From contig CP154955.1 of NCBI GenBank assembly GCA_039621445.1, positions 29,519,471 to 29,583,470 of the forward strand: a stretch of DNA of 64,000 bases. The letters run 5' to 3'. Below are positions 21,901-34,000 of this stretch, piece after piece (within the stretch, counting starts at the first letter, position 1; each line of letters opens with the position of its first letter). The notes beneath the pieces were generated by a model. That model had not been told where the DNA came from. It did no database searches and was given only the letters and a program-made list of their open reading frames with translations. The translations under genes and the position numbers were made by a program. Source of the stretch: Euglena gracilis. Taxonomy: Eukaryota > Euglenida > Euglenophyceae > Euglenales.

Positions 21901-23404
21901 AGGCGCAATTTTGCCCGCGGCGTGCGTAAAACGCAGCAGTTACAGCCCGGGAGGCGGAAAATAGCACTTTGGCAACGGCCCCCAAAAACGTGTTTTTTCG
22001 GTCGTTTTCGGCCGAAATCGGCCGCGCCGGTGGTCCAAAAACGAGCGCTCTGCCCCGGGTAGAGGTCGGCGATCCTTTACCTAACAGTTGTGAAGGGCGC
22101 CGGCCCGACAGGCGCAATTTTGCCCACGGCGGGCGTGCGTAAAACGCAGCAGTTACCGCCCGGGAGGCACAAAATAGCACTTTGGCAACGGCCGCCCTAA
22201 AAAAAACGTCGTTTTTCGGTCGTTTTCGGCCGAAATCGGCCGCGCCCGCGCTCCAAAAACGAGCGCTCTGCCCGGGGTAGAGGTCGGCGATCCTTTACCT
22301 GACTGTTGCGAAGGGCGCCGGCCCGACAGGCGCATTTTTGCCCCCGGCGGGCGTGCGTAAAACGCAGCAGTTACCGCCCGGGAGGCGCAAAATAGCACTT
22401 CGGCAACAGACGCCCCAAAAAACGTCGTTTTCCGGTCTTTTTTTTGGCCGAAATCGGCCGCGCCTGCGCTCCAAAAACGAGCGCTCTGCCCCGGGTAGAG
22501 GTCGGCGATCCTTTACCTGACTCTTGCGAAGGGCGCCGGCCCGACGGGCGCAATTTTGCCGGCGGCGGGCGTGCGTAAAACGCAGCAGTTACAGCCCGGG
22601 AGGCGCAAAATAGCACTTCGGCAACGAACGCCCCCCAAAACGTGGTTTTTCGGTCGTTTTCGGCAGAAATCGGCCGCACCGGCGCTCCAAAAACGAGCGC
22701 TCCTGCCCCGGGTAGAGGTCGGCGATCCTTTACCTGACTGTTGCGAAGGGCGCCGGCCCGACAGGCGCAATTTTGCCCGCGGCGGGCGTGCGTAAAACGC
22801 AGCAGTTACCGCCCGGGAGGCGCAAAATAGCACTTTGGCAACGGCAGCCCTTGAAAAAAAACGTCGTTTTTCGGTCGTTTTTGGCCGAAATCGGCCGCGC
22901 CGGCGCTCCAAAAACGAGCGCTCTGCCCCGGGTACAGGTCGGCGATCCTTTACCTGACTGTTGCGAAGGGCGCCGGCCCGACAGGCGCAGTTTTGCTGGC
23001 GGCGGGCGTGCGTAAAACGCAGCAGTTACAGCCCGGGAGGCGCAAAATAGCACTTTGGCAACGGACGCCCCAAAAAACGTCGTTTTCGGGTCTTTTTTGG
23101 CCGAAATCGGCCGCGCCGGCGCTCCAAAAACGAGCGCTCTGCCCCGGGTAGAGGTCGGCGATCCTTTACCTGACTGTTGCGAAGGGCGCCGGCCCGACAG
23201 GCGCAATTTTGCCCGCGGCGGGCGTGCGTAAAACGCAGCAGTTACTGCCCGGGAGGCGCAAAATAGCACTTTGGCAACGGCAGCCCTAAAAACGTCATTA
23301 TTCGGTCGTTTCCGGCCGATATCAGCCGCGTCGGCGCTCCAAAAACGAACGCTCTGCCCCGGGTAGAGGTCGGCGATCCTTTACCTGACTGTTGCGAAGG
23401 GCGC
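18948..23404 (+). repeat. Satellite array, divergent subfamily block
   Basis: About 20 monomers of the same satellite, with private variants GATATCAGCCGCGTCGG, GGTGGTCC and AGCCCGGGAGG, and more length variation than the left block. A run of variant monomers at about 19.06-20.87 kb repeats at about 20.77-22.7 kb with an offset of 1.71-1.96 kb (8-9 monomers), indicating a segmental tandem duplication. The first monomer after element 1 starts at CAGACGCCC. Confidence 0.95.
21313..21361. other. C-rich homopolymer insertion in a satellite monomer
   Basis: Runs of C broken by short A and T interruptions are inserted in the A-run junction of one monomer. The corresponding monomer of the duplicated set lacks it, so it arose after the duplication or is a sequencing artefact. 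Confidence 0.6.
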
Positions 23405-23636
23405 TAGGAGGGGGACCAACCTTGCCCAGGGTGCCCCAAGGGCTCTGGGGTGGGCTGGTGGCCCTGTGGCCCCCCCTATTTGTGCTGGACATTGTTGGAC
23501 TAAATCCCTGTCAGCTGTATTATATCCCTGACTCAGCGTTCAAAAATGCCCCCCTCCCCAAAAAAGAAAAGGGGCCAATTTTGGCGCCGCAAAAAAATTG
23601 CCGAAGGCAGTGGGCACGAAGTGTCCAGAGAGGGGT
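23405..23636. other. Left extension of the insertion, no gene seen
   Basis: Purine/pyrimidine-biased unique sequence (for example GCCCCCCCTATTTG and CCCCAAAAAAGAAAAGG) not found elsewhere in the window. No open frame of interest. Confidence 0.6.
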
Positions 23637-23884
23637 GTGTGGGCGGCGCCAGGTTTAAAATTTCAAAACCCAAAATTGAATTAGGAAGCGCCTATCCTAA
23701 TTACAAAATTTTTGTTTTTGCAGCTGCAACTGTCCTGAACTCTTTGACTCCTGGAAGGCCTGAGCGCCAGATGAAGATTTCAAGTCTTGGTTTATGCTGT
23801 GCTGAAGGAAAGTGAGTGCTGCTGGAGAGGAAAAGTTTTCAAGTTTGACCCCCCAGTGGGTGAAAGGAGACACTCAGAAAACAC
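23637..23884 (+). repeat. Left arm of a 248-bp inverted repeat
   Basis: Reverse complement of 24822-25069 with two differences seen by eye (AGGAAGCGCC/AGGAGGCGCC and CTGGAGAGG/CTGGAAAGG). The arm includes the beginning of the methyltransferase-like frame (about 33 codons), which on this side continues into unrelated sequence. TTTTTGTTTTTGCAG inside the arm resembles a 3' splice site. Confidence 0.9.
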
Positions 23885-24064
23885 CCAACCTTCTCCAGGG
23901 CACTCCTGGGATGAGGGGGCCAGTGGGGGGCTGCCAGGGGGAGTCCCAGAGCCTGTGGGTAGGCCCCCTTGTAGCGGTCCTCCCACCTGGGCCCTGGGCC
24001 TGGGCCTGGCCAGCACACTCTCAAAGCCAATCTTGCAGGGAGGGGGCTCAAATTGAACACACAA

Positions 24065-24919
24065 TCATTGCAAAGAGGCTTCACCACTTGAATCACTGAA
24101 ATTTGGGCTGTCCCCTGTGCCGACCTGGAGCCTAAGGTGCACTTGTGGGGAGGACCCTCCTATCATCTTTTGCCTCCTCATTCTCCTTTTTGCTGAACTT
24201 GAAATTGGATTGGGAACTTTTGCCAATTTGAAACATTGACTTATCCTTCCACAGACAAATGCCACTTGTACTGGCCATTTTGTGGGGGGGACTGTGAACC
24301 CTGCCCCAACCAACTCAAACAACGGCGTGGCACAAGGATACTCCAGCATTCTGACAACAATGTCTTGAAGATCTTCCCACCAGGGGGCAGTAACCCACTT
24401 TGGGACAACCAACACCGCATGACCATGATCCTTCTTCAGCTTGCGGATGACATTTGCAATTGGGCTGAAGGGGGGATTTGCCCACAACAATCCAACAATG
24501 GAATGTGTCCACTTCACTGTGAAAGAATCTTCCACAAATTGTGACCCAGGTCCCCACCAGCATTTGAATCTCTTGCTTTCTTCCAAACTGAATGCATCAA
24601 CGTTGGGGGTCTTCAATCCCAATCTGTCAATGATTTCAACAACATACTGAAATTTTACTGCATACAGCTCAGATTTCCAGCCCAGTTTTCTGCAGCATTG
24701 ATCTTCCCAGATTTCTTCATCATTGACAATCCCTGAACTGACACTTTCCGAAATGTCCATTTCTTCTGGCCAAACTGGCTGACTTTTGGCCTCCAGGCCT
24801 TGAGCAACAATTGAACTCTTTGTGTTTTCTGAGTGTCTCCTTTCACCCACTGGGGGGTCAAACTTGAAAACTTTTCCTTTCCAGCAGCACTCACTTTCCT
24901 TCAGCACAGCATAAACCAA
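24065..24919 (-). CDS. Dam/DIRS-type methyltransferase-like domain protein
   Basis: 284 residues opening at TTG 24919, just after an in-frame TGA; the first ATG is codon 54. The true start may lie upstream across an intron, since TTTTTGTTTTTGCAG precedes it in the arm. Residues about 95-205 match the methyltransferase-like module of DIRS-family retroelements: VDAFS (107-111), tryptophan-rich spacer, LLWANPPF (144-151), VIRKLKK, HAVLVVPKWVTAPWW. NPPF corresponds to the (D/N)PP(Y/F) catalytic motif of N6-adenine methyltransferases, so activity is conceivable. A basic segment (SSAKRRMRRQK) and a polar tail follow. The N-terminal 33 residues are encoded in the inverted-repeat arm. It could instead be a relic of a DIRS-like pol. 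The domain is the same fold I see in element 1 Pol (440-545). Confidence 0.6.
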   Translation of the reverse strand: MVYAVLKESECCWKGKVFKFDPPVGERRHSENTKSSIVAQGLEAKSQPVWPEEMDISESVSSGIVNDEEIWEDQCCRKLGWKSELYAVKFQYVVEIIDRLGLKTPNVDAFSLEESKRFKCWWGPGSQFVEDSFTVKWTHSIVGLLWANPPFSPIANVIRKLKKDHGHAVLVVPKWVTAPWWEDLQDIVVRMLEYPCATPLFELVGAGFTVPPTKWPVQVAFVCGRISQCFKLAKVPNPISSSAKRRMRRQKMIGGSSPQVHLRLQVGTGDSPNFSDSSGEASLQ

Positions 24920-25069
24920 GACTTGAAATCTTCATCTGGCGCTCAGGCCTTCCAGGAGTCAAAGAGTTCAGGACAGTTGCAGCTGCAAAAACAAAAATTT
25001 TGTAATTAGGATAGGCGCCTCCTAATTCAATTTTGGGTTTTGAAATTTTAAACCTGGCGCCGCCCACAC
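24822..25069 (-). repeat. Right arm of the 248-bp inverted repeat
   Basis: Pairs with 23637-23884. It holds the promoter-proximal part and first codons of the minus-strand methyltransferase-like frame and abuts satellite directly at CCCGACAGGCGC. The near identity of the arms implies recent duplication or gene conversion. Confidence 0.9.
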
Positions 25070-28000
25070 CCGACAGGCGCAATTTTGCCCGCGGCGGGCG
25101 TGCGTAAAACGCAGCAGTTACAGCCCGGGAGGCGCAAAATAGCACTTTGGCAACGAACGCCCCCCAAAAACGTGGTTTTTCGGTCGTTTTCGGCCGAAAT
25201 CGGCCGCGCCGGCGCTCCAAAAACGAGCGCTCTGCCACGGGTAGAGGTCGGCGATCCTTTACCTGACTGTTATGAAGGGCGCCGGCCCGAAAGGCGCAAT
25301 TTTGACTGCGGCGGGCGGGCGTAAAACGCAGCAGTTACCGCCCGGGAGGCGCAAAATAGCACTTTGGCAACGGACGCCCCAAAAACGTGGTTTTTCGGTC
25401 GTTTTTGGCCGATATCAGCCGCGTCGGCGCTCCAAAAACGAGCGCTCTGCCCCGGGTAGAGGTCGGCGATCCTTTACCTGACTGTTGCGAAGGGCGCCGG
25501 CCCGACAGGCGCAATTTTGCCCGCGGCGGGCGTGCGTAAAACGCAGCAGTTACCGCCCGGGAGGCGAAAAATAGCACTTTGCCAACGGCAGCCCTTAAAA
25601 AGAACGTCGTTTTTAGGTCGTTTTTGGCCGAAATCGGCCGCGCCGGCGCTCCAAAAACGAGCACTCTGCCCCGGGTACAGGTCGGCGATCCTTTACCTGA
25701 CTGTTGCGAAGGGCGCCGGCCCGACAGGCGCAATTTTGCCGGCGGCGGGCGTGCGTAAAACGCAGCAGTTACAGCCCGGGAGGCGCAAAATAGCACTTTG
25801 GCAACGGACGTCCCCAAAAACGTCGTTTTTTGGTCGTTTTCGGCCGAAATCGGCCGCGCCGGCGCTCCAAAAACGAGCGCTCTGCCCCGGGTAGAGGTCG
25901 GCGATCCTTTACCTGACAGTTGCAAAGGGCGCCGGCCCGACCGGCGCAATTTTGCCCGCGGCGGGCGTGCGTAAAACGCAGCAGTTACCGCCCGGGAGAC
26001 GCAAAATAGCTCTTTGGCAACGTACGCCCCAAAAAGCGTCGTTTTTCGGTCGTTTTCGGCCGAAATCGGCCGCGCCGGCGCTCCAAAAACAAGAGCTCTG
26101 CCCCGGGTAGAGGTCGGCGGTCCTTTACCTGACTGTTGCGAAGGGCGCCGGCCCGACAGGCGCATTTTTACCCGCGGCGGGCGTGCGTAAAACGCAGCAG
26201 TTACCGCCCCGGAGGCGCAAAATAGCTCTTTGGCAACGGACGCCCCAAAAAACGTCGTTTTTCGGTCGTTTTCGGCCGAAATCGGCCGCGCCGGCGCTCC
26301 AAAAACGAGCGCTCTGCCCCGGGTAGAGGTCGACGATCCTTTACCTGACTGTTGCGAAGGGCGCCGGCGCGACCGGCGCGATTTTGCCCGCGGCGGGCGT
26401 GCGTAAAACGCAGCAGTTACCGCCCGGGAGGCGCAAAATAGCACTTCGGCAACAGACCCCAAAAACGTGGTTTTTAGGTCGTTTTCGGCCGAAATCGGCC
26501 GCGCCGGCGCTCCAAAAACGAGCGCTCTGCCCCGGGTAGAGGTCCGAGATCCTTTACCTGACTGTTGCGAAGGGCGCCGGCCCGATCGGCGCAATTTTGC
26601 CCGCAGCGGGCGTGCGTAAAACGCAGCAGTTACCGCCCGGGAGGCGCAAAATAGCACTTCGGCAACGGACGCCCCCAAAAAACGTCGTTTTTCGGTCGTT
26701 TTCGGCCGAAATCGGCCGCGCCCGCGCTCCAGAAACGAGCGCTCTGCCCCGGGTAGAGGTCGGCGATCCTTTACCTGACTGTTACGAAGGGCGCCGGCGC
26801 GACCGGTGCAATTTTGCCCGCGGCGGGTGTGCGTAAAACGCAGCAGTTACCGCCCGGGAGGCGCAAAACAGCACTTCGGCAACGGACGCCCCAAAAACGT
26901 GGTTTTTCGGCCGTTTTCGGCCGAAATCGGCCGCGCCGGCGCTCCAAAAACGAGCGCTCTGCCCCGGGTAGAGGTCGGCGATCCTTTACCTGACAGTTGC
27001 GAAGGGCGCCGGCCCGACAGGCGCAATTTTGCCCGCGGCAGGCGTGCGTAAAACGCAGCAGTTACCGCCCGGGAGGCGCAGAATATCACTTTGGCAACGG
27101 ACGGCCCCAAAAACGTCGTTTTTCGGTCGTTTTCGGCCGAAATCGGCCGCGCCGGGGCTCCGAAAACGAGCGCTCTGCCCCGGGTAGAGGTCGGCGATCC
27201 TTTACCTGACTTTCGCGAAGGGCGCCGGCCCGACAGGCGCAATTTTTCCCGCGGCGGGCGTTCGTAAAACGAAGCAGTTACCGCCCGAGAGGCGCAAAAT
27301 AGCACTTTGGCAACGGACGCCCCACGAAGCGTCCGTTTTCGGTCGTTTTCGCCCGAAATCTGCCGCGCCGGCGCTCCAAAAACGAGCGCACTGCCCCGGG
27401 TAGAGGTCGGCGATCCTTTACCTGACTGTTGCTAAGGGCGCCGGCCCGACAGGCGCCATTTTTCCCGCGGCGGGCGTGCGTAAAACACGGCATTTACCGC
27501 CCGGGAGGCGCAAAATAGCACTTTGGCAACGGACGGCCCCAAAAACGTTGTTGTTCGGTCGTTTTCGGCCGAAATCGGCCGCGCCGGCGCTCCGAAAACG
27601 AGCGCTCTGCCCTGGGTAGAGGTCGGCGATCCTTTACCTGACTGTTGCGAAGGACGCCGGCCCGACAAGCGCAATTTTTCCCGCGGCGGGCGTGCGTAAA
27701 ACGCAGCAGTTACCGCCCGCAAAATAGCACTTTGGCAACGCACGCCCCAAAAAACGTCGTTTTTCGTTCGTTTTCACCCGAAATGGGCCGCGCCGGCGCT
27801 CGAGAATCGAGCGCTCTGCCCCGGGTAGAGGTCGGCGATCCTTTGGTTGACTATTGCGAAGAGCGCTGGCCCGACAGGCGCCATTTCTCCCGCGGCGGGC
27901 GTGCGTAAAACACGGCATTTACCGCCCGGGAGGCGCAAAATAGCACTTTGGCAACGGACGGCCCCAAAAACGTCGTTGTTCGGTCGTTTTCGGCCGAAAT

Positions 28001-31000
28001 CGGCCGCGCCGGCGCTCCGAAAACGAGCGCTCTGCCCTGGGTAGAGGTCGGCGATCCTTTACCTGACTGTTGCGAAGGGCGCCGGCCCGACAGGCGCAAT
28101 TTTTACCGCGGCGGCTGTTCGTAAAACGCAGCAGTTACCGCCCGGGAAGTGCAAAATATCACTTTGGCAACGGACAGCCCCAAAAACGTCGTTGTTCGGT
28201 CGTTTTCGGCCGAAATCGGCCGCGCCGGCGCTCCAAAAACGAGCGCTCTGCCCTGGGTAGAGGTCGGCGATCCTTTACCTGACTGTTGCTAAAGGCGCCG
28301 GCCCAACACACACACTTTTGCCCGCGGCGGGCGTGCGTAAAACGCAGCAGTTACCGCCCGGGAGGCGCGAAATATCACTTTGGCAACGAACGCCCTAAAA
28401 AACGTCGGTTTTCGGTCGTTTTCGGCCGAAATCGGCCGCGCCGGCGCTCCAAAAACGAGCGCTCTGCCCCGGGTAGAGGTCGGCGATCCTATACCTGACT
28501 GTTGCGAATGACGCCGGCCCGACAAGCTCAATTTTTCCCGCGACCGGCGTGCGTAAAACGCAGCAGTTACCGCCCGCAAAATAGCACTTTGGCAACGGAC
28601 GCCCCAAAAAACGTCGGTTTTAGTTCGTTTTCACCCGAAATTGGCCGCGCCGGCGCTCCAAAAGCGAGCGCTCTGCCCCGGGTAGAGGTCGGCGATCCTT
28701 TACCTGACTGTTGCGAAGGACGCCAGCAGTTACCGCCCGGGAAGCACAAAATAGCAATTTGGCAACGGACGTCCCCAAAAACGTCGGTTTTCGGTCGTTT
28801 TCGGCCGAAATAGGCCGCGCCGGCGCTCCAAAAACGAGCGCTCTGCCCCGGGTAGAGGTCGGCGATCCTTTACCTGACTGTTGCGAAGGGCGCCGGCCCG
28901 ACAGGCGCAGTTTTTCCCGCAGCGGGCGTGCGTAAAACACGGCATTTACCGCCCGGGAGGCGCAAAATAGCACTTTGGCAACAGACGGCCTCAAAAACGT
29001 CGGTTTTCGGTCGTTTTCGGCCGAAATCGGCCGCACCGGCGCCCCAAAAACGAGCGCTATGCCCCAGGTAGAGGTCGGCGATCCTTTACCTGACTGTTGC
29101 GAAGGACGCCGGCCCGACAGGCGCAATTTTGCCCGCGGCGGGCGTGCGTAAAACGAAGCAGTTACCGCCCGAGAGGCGCAAAATAGCACTTTGGCAACGG
29201 ACGCCCCAAAAATCGTCGTTTTTCGGTCGTTTTCGCCCGAGATCGGCCGCACCGGCGCTCCAAAAACGAGCGCTCTGCCCCGGGTAGAGGTCGGCGATCC
29301 TTTACCTGACTGTTGCGAGGGACGCCGGCCCGACAAGCTCAATTTTGCCCGCGGCCGGCGTGCGTAAAACGCAGCAGTTACCGCCCGCAAAATAGCACTT
29401 TGGCAACGGACGCCCCAAAAAACGTCGGTTTTAGTTCGTTTTCACCCGAAATTGGCCGCGCCGGCGCTCCAAAAGCGAGCGCTCTGCCCCGGGTAGAGGT
29501 CGGCGATCCTTTACCTGACTGTTGCGAAGGACGCTGGCCCGACAGGTGCAATTTTGCCCGCGGCGGGCGTGCGTAAAACGAAGCAGTTACCGCCCGAGAG
29601 GCGCAAAATAGCACTTTGGCAACGGACGCCCCAAAAATCGTCGTTTTTTGGTCGTTTTCACCCGAGGTTGGCCGCGCCGGCGCTCCAAAAGCGAGCGCTC
29701 TGCCCCGGGTAGAGGTCGGCGATCCTTTACCTGACTGTTTCGAAGGGCGCCGGCCCGACAGACGCAATTTTGCCCGCGGCGGGCGTGCGTAAAACGCAGC
29801 AGTTACCGCCCGGGAGGCGGAAAATAGCACTTTGGCAACGGACGCCCCAAAAATCGTCGTTTTTTGGTCGTTTTCACCCGAGGTTGGCCGCGCCGGCGCT
29901 CCAAAAGCGAGCGCTCTGCCCCGGGTAGAGGTCGGCGATCATTTACCTGACTATTGCGAAGGGCGCTGGCCCGACAGGAGCAATTTTGCCCGCGGCGGGC
30001 GTGCGTAAAACGAAGCAGTTACCGCCCGAGAGGCGCAAAATAGCACTTTGCAACGGACGCCCCAAAAATCGTCGTTTTTTGGTCGTTTTCACCCGAAGTT
30101 GGCCGGGCCGGCGCTCCAAAAGCGAGCGCTCTGCCCGAGGTCGGCGATCCTTTACCTGACTGTTGCGAAGGGCGCCGGCCCGACAGACGCCATTTTGCCC
30201 GCGGCGGGCGTGCGTAAAACGCAGCAGTTACCGCCCGGGAAGCACAAAATAGCAATTTGGCAACGGACGTCCCCAAAAACGTCGGTTTTCGGTCGTTTTC
30301 GGCCGAAATAGGCCGCGCCGGCGCTCCAAAAACGAGCGCTCTGCCCCAGGTAGAGGTCGGCGATCCTTTACCTGACTGTTGCGAAGGACGCCGGCCCGAC
30401 AGGCGCAGAAACACGGCATTTACCGCCCGGGAGGCGCAAAATAGCACTTTGGCAACAGACGGCCTCAAAAACGTCGGTTTTCGGTCGTTTTCGGCCGAAA
30501 TCGGCCGCACCGGCGCCCCAAAAACGAGCGCTATGCCCCAGGTAGAGGTCGGCGATCCTTTACCTGACTGTTGCGAAGGACGCCGGCCCGACAGGCGCAA
30601 TTTTGCCCGCGGCGGGCGTGCGTAAAACGAAGCAGTTACCGCCCGAGAGGCGCAAAATAGCACTTTGGCAACGGACGCCCCAAAAATCGTCGTTTTTTGG
30701 TCGTTTTCACCCGAAGTTGGCCGCGCCGGCGCTCCAAAAGCGAGCGCTCTGCCCGAGGTCGGCGATCCTTTACCTGACTGTTGCGAAGGGCGCCGGCCCG
30801 ACAGACGCCATTTTGCAAGCGGCGGGCGTGCGTAAAACGCAGCAGTTACCGCCCGGGAAGCACAAAATAGCAATTTGGCAACGGACGCCCCAAAAAATGT
30901 CGTTTTTCGGTCGTTTTCATCCGAAATTGGCCGCGCCGGCGCTCCAAAAGCGAGCGCTCTGCCCCGGGTAGAGGTCGGCGATCCTTTACCTGACTGTTTC

Positions 31001-34000
31001 GAAGGGCGCCGGCCCGACAGACGCCATTTTGCCCGCGGCGGGCGTGCGTAAAACGCAGCAGTTACCGCCCGGGAGGCACAAAATAGCACTTTGGCAACGG
31101 ACGCCCCAAAAAGCGTTGTTTTTCGGTCGTTTTCGTCCGAAATCGGCCGCGCCGGCGCTCCAAAAACGAGCGCTCTGCCCCGGGTAGAGGTCAGCGATCC
31201 TTTACATGACTATGTGCGAAGGGCGCCGGCCCGACAGGCGCAATTTTGCCTGCGGCGGGTGTGCGTAAAATGCAGCAGTTACCGCCCGGGAGGCACAAAA
31301 TAGCACTTTGGCAACGGACGCCCCAAAAACGTCGTTTTTCGGTCGTTTTCGGCCGAAATCGGCAACGCCGGCGCTCCAAAAACGAGCGCTCTGCGCCGGG
31401 TAGAGGTCGGCGATACTTCACCAGACTGTTGCGAAGGGCGCCGGCCCGACAGGCGCAATTTTGCCCGCGGCGGGTGTGCGTAAAACGCAGCAGTTACCGC
31501 CCGGGAGGCGCAAAATAGCACTTTGGCAACGGACGCCCCCAAAAACGTCGTTTTTCGGTCGTTTTCGGCCAAAATCGGCCGCGCCGGCGCTCCAAAAACG
31601 AGCGCTCTGCCCCGGGTAGAGGTCGGCGATCCTTTACCTGACTATGTGCGAAGGGCGCCGGCCCGGCAGGCGCAATTTTGCCGCGGCGGGTGTGCGTAAA
31701 ACGCAGCAGTTACCGCCCGGGAGGCGCAAAATAGCACTTTGGCAACGGACGCCCCCAAAAACGTCGTTTTTCGGTCGTTTTCGGCCGAAATCGGCCGCGC
31801 CGGCGATCCAAAAACGACCGCTCTGCCCTGGGTAGAGGTCGGCGATCCTTTACCTGACAGTTGCGAAGGGCGCCGGCCCGACAGGCGCAATTTTGCCCGC
31901 AGCGGGTGTGCGTAAAACGCAGCAGTTACCGCCTGGGAGGCGCAAAATAGCAATTTGGCAACGGACGCCCCAAAAACGTCGTTTTTCGGTCGTTTTCGGT
32001 CGAAATCGGCCACGCCGGCGCTCCAAAAACGAGCGCTCTGCGCCGGGTAGAGGACGGCGATACTTTACCTGACTGTTGCGAAGGGCGCCGGCCCGACAGG
32101 AGCAATTTTTCCAGCGGCGGGCGTTCGTAAAACGCAGCAGTTACCGCCCGGGAGGCGCAAAATATCACTTTGGCAACGGACGCCCGAAAAAGCGTCGTTT
32201 TTCGGTCGTTTTCAGCCGAATTTGGCCGCGCCGGCGCTCCAAAAACGAGCGCTCTGCCCCGGGTAGAGGTCGGCGATATTTTACCTGACTGTTGCGAAGG
32301 GCGCCGGCCCGACAGGCGCAATTTTGCCCGCGGCGGGCGTGAGTAAAATGCAGAAGTTACCACCCGGGAGGCGCAAAATAGCACTTTGGCAACGGATGCC
32401 CCCCAAAAACGTTGTTTTTCGGTCGTTTTCACTCAAAATCGGCCTTGCCCGCGCTCCAAAGACGAGCGCTCTGCCCCGGGTAGAGGTCGGCGAACCTTCA
32501 CCTGACTGTTGCGAAGGGCGCCGGCCCGACAGGCGCAATTTTGCCCGCGGCGGGCGTGCGTAAAACGCAGCAGTTACCGCCCGGGAGGCGCAGAATAGCA
32601 CTTTGGCAACGGACGCCCCTAAAAAACGTCGTTTTTCTGTCGTTTTCGGCCGAAATTGGCCGCGCCGGCGCTCCAAAAACAAGCACTCTGCCCCGGGTAG
32701 AGGTCGGCGATCCTTTACCTGACTGTTGCGAAGGGCGCCGGCGCGACAGGCGCACTTTTGCACGCGGCAGGCGTGCGTAAAACGCAGCAGTTACCGCCCG
32801 GAAGGCGCAAAGTAGCAGTTTGGCAACGGACGCCCCAAAAGACGTCGTTTTTCGGTCGTTTTCAACCGAAATTGGCCGCGCCGGATCCCCATAAACGAGC
32901 GCTCTGCCCCGGGAAGAGGTCGGCGATCCTTCACGTGACTGTTGCGAAGGGCGCCGGCCCGACAGGCGCAATTTTGCCCTCGGCGGGCGTGCACAAAAAG
33001 CAGCAGTTACCGCCCGGGAGGCGCAAAATAGACCTTTGGCAACGGATGCCCCAAAAGACGTCGTTTTTCGGTCGTTTTCGGCCGAAATCGGCCGCGCCGG
33101 CGCTCCAAAAACGAGCGCTCTGCCCCGGGTAGAGGTCGGCGATCCTTTACCTGACTGAGGGCGCCGGCCGGACACGCGCATTTTTGCCCGCGACGGGCGT
33201 GCGTAAAACGCAGCAGTTACCGCCCAGGAGGCGCAAAATAGCACTTCGGTGACGGACGCCCCAAAAAAACGTCTTTTTTCGGTCGTTTTCGGCCGAAATC
33301 GGCCGCGCCGGCGCTCCAAAAACGAGCGCTCTGCCCCGGGTAGAGGTCGGCGATCCTTTACCTGACAGTTGCGAAGGGCGCCGGCCCGACAGGCGCAATT
33401 TTGCTCGCGGCAGGCGTGCGTAAAACGCAGAAGTTACCACCCGGGAGGCGCAAAACAGCACTTCGGCAACGGACGCCCCAAAAACGTGGTTTTTCGGTCG
33501 TTTTCGGCCGAAATCGGCCGCGCCGGCGCTCCAAAAACGAACGCTGTGCCCGGGGTAGAGGTCGGCGATCCTTTACCCGACTGTTGCGAAGGGCGCCGGC
33601 GCGACAGGCGCAATTTTGCCCGCGGCGGGCGTGCGTAAAACGCAGCAGTTACCGCCCGGGAGGCGCAAAATAACACTTCGGCAACGGACGCCCCAAAAAG
33701 CGTCTTTTTCCGGTCGTTTTTGCCGAAATAGGCCGCGCCGGCGCTCCAAAAACGAGCGCTCTGCCCCGGGTAGAGGTCGGCGATCCTTTACCTGACAGTT
33801 GCGAAGGGCGCCGGCCCGACAGGCGCAATTTTGCCGGCGGCGGGCGTGCGTAAAACGCAGCAGTTACCGCCCGGGAGGCACAAAATAGCACTTTGGCAAC
33901 GGACGCCTCCAAAAACGTCGTTTTTCGGTCGTTTTCGGCCGAAATCGGCCGTGCCGGCGCTCCAAAAACGAGCGCTCTGCACCGGGTAGAGGTCGGCGAT

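Larger units (their letters stand above)
23405..25069. mobile_element. 1.66-kb inverted-repeat insertion carrying a methyltransferase-like gene
   Basis: Non-satellite insert between GAAGGGCGC (left) and CCCGACAGG (right), so at most about 3 bases of the monomer are missing. Near-precise integration is therefore likely. It contains two 248-bp inverted arms (23637-23884 and 24822-25069), a 937-bp spacer and an extra 232-bp left extension (23405-23636). One minus-strand gene begins in the right arm. The right arm reaches the satellite junction directly, whereas the left arm is internal, so this is not a simple terminal-inverted-repeat transposon. It may be a fold-back element, or a fragment of a larger retroelement that underwent inverted duplication. 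No transposase, RT or recombinase is encoded. Confidence 0.75.

Noticed and set aside
23787-24056. Plus-strand frame starting in the left inverted-repeat arm
   Set aside because: Shares only the 33 codons contributed by the arm, then runs into proline/glycine-rich unrelated sequence; no domain.
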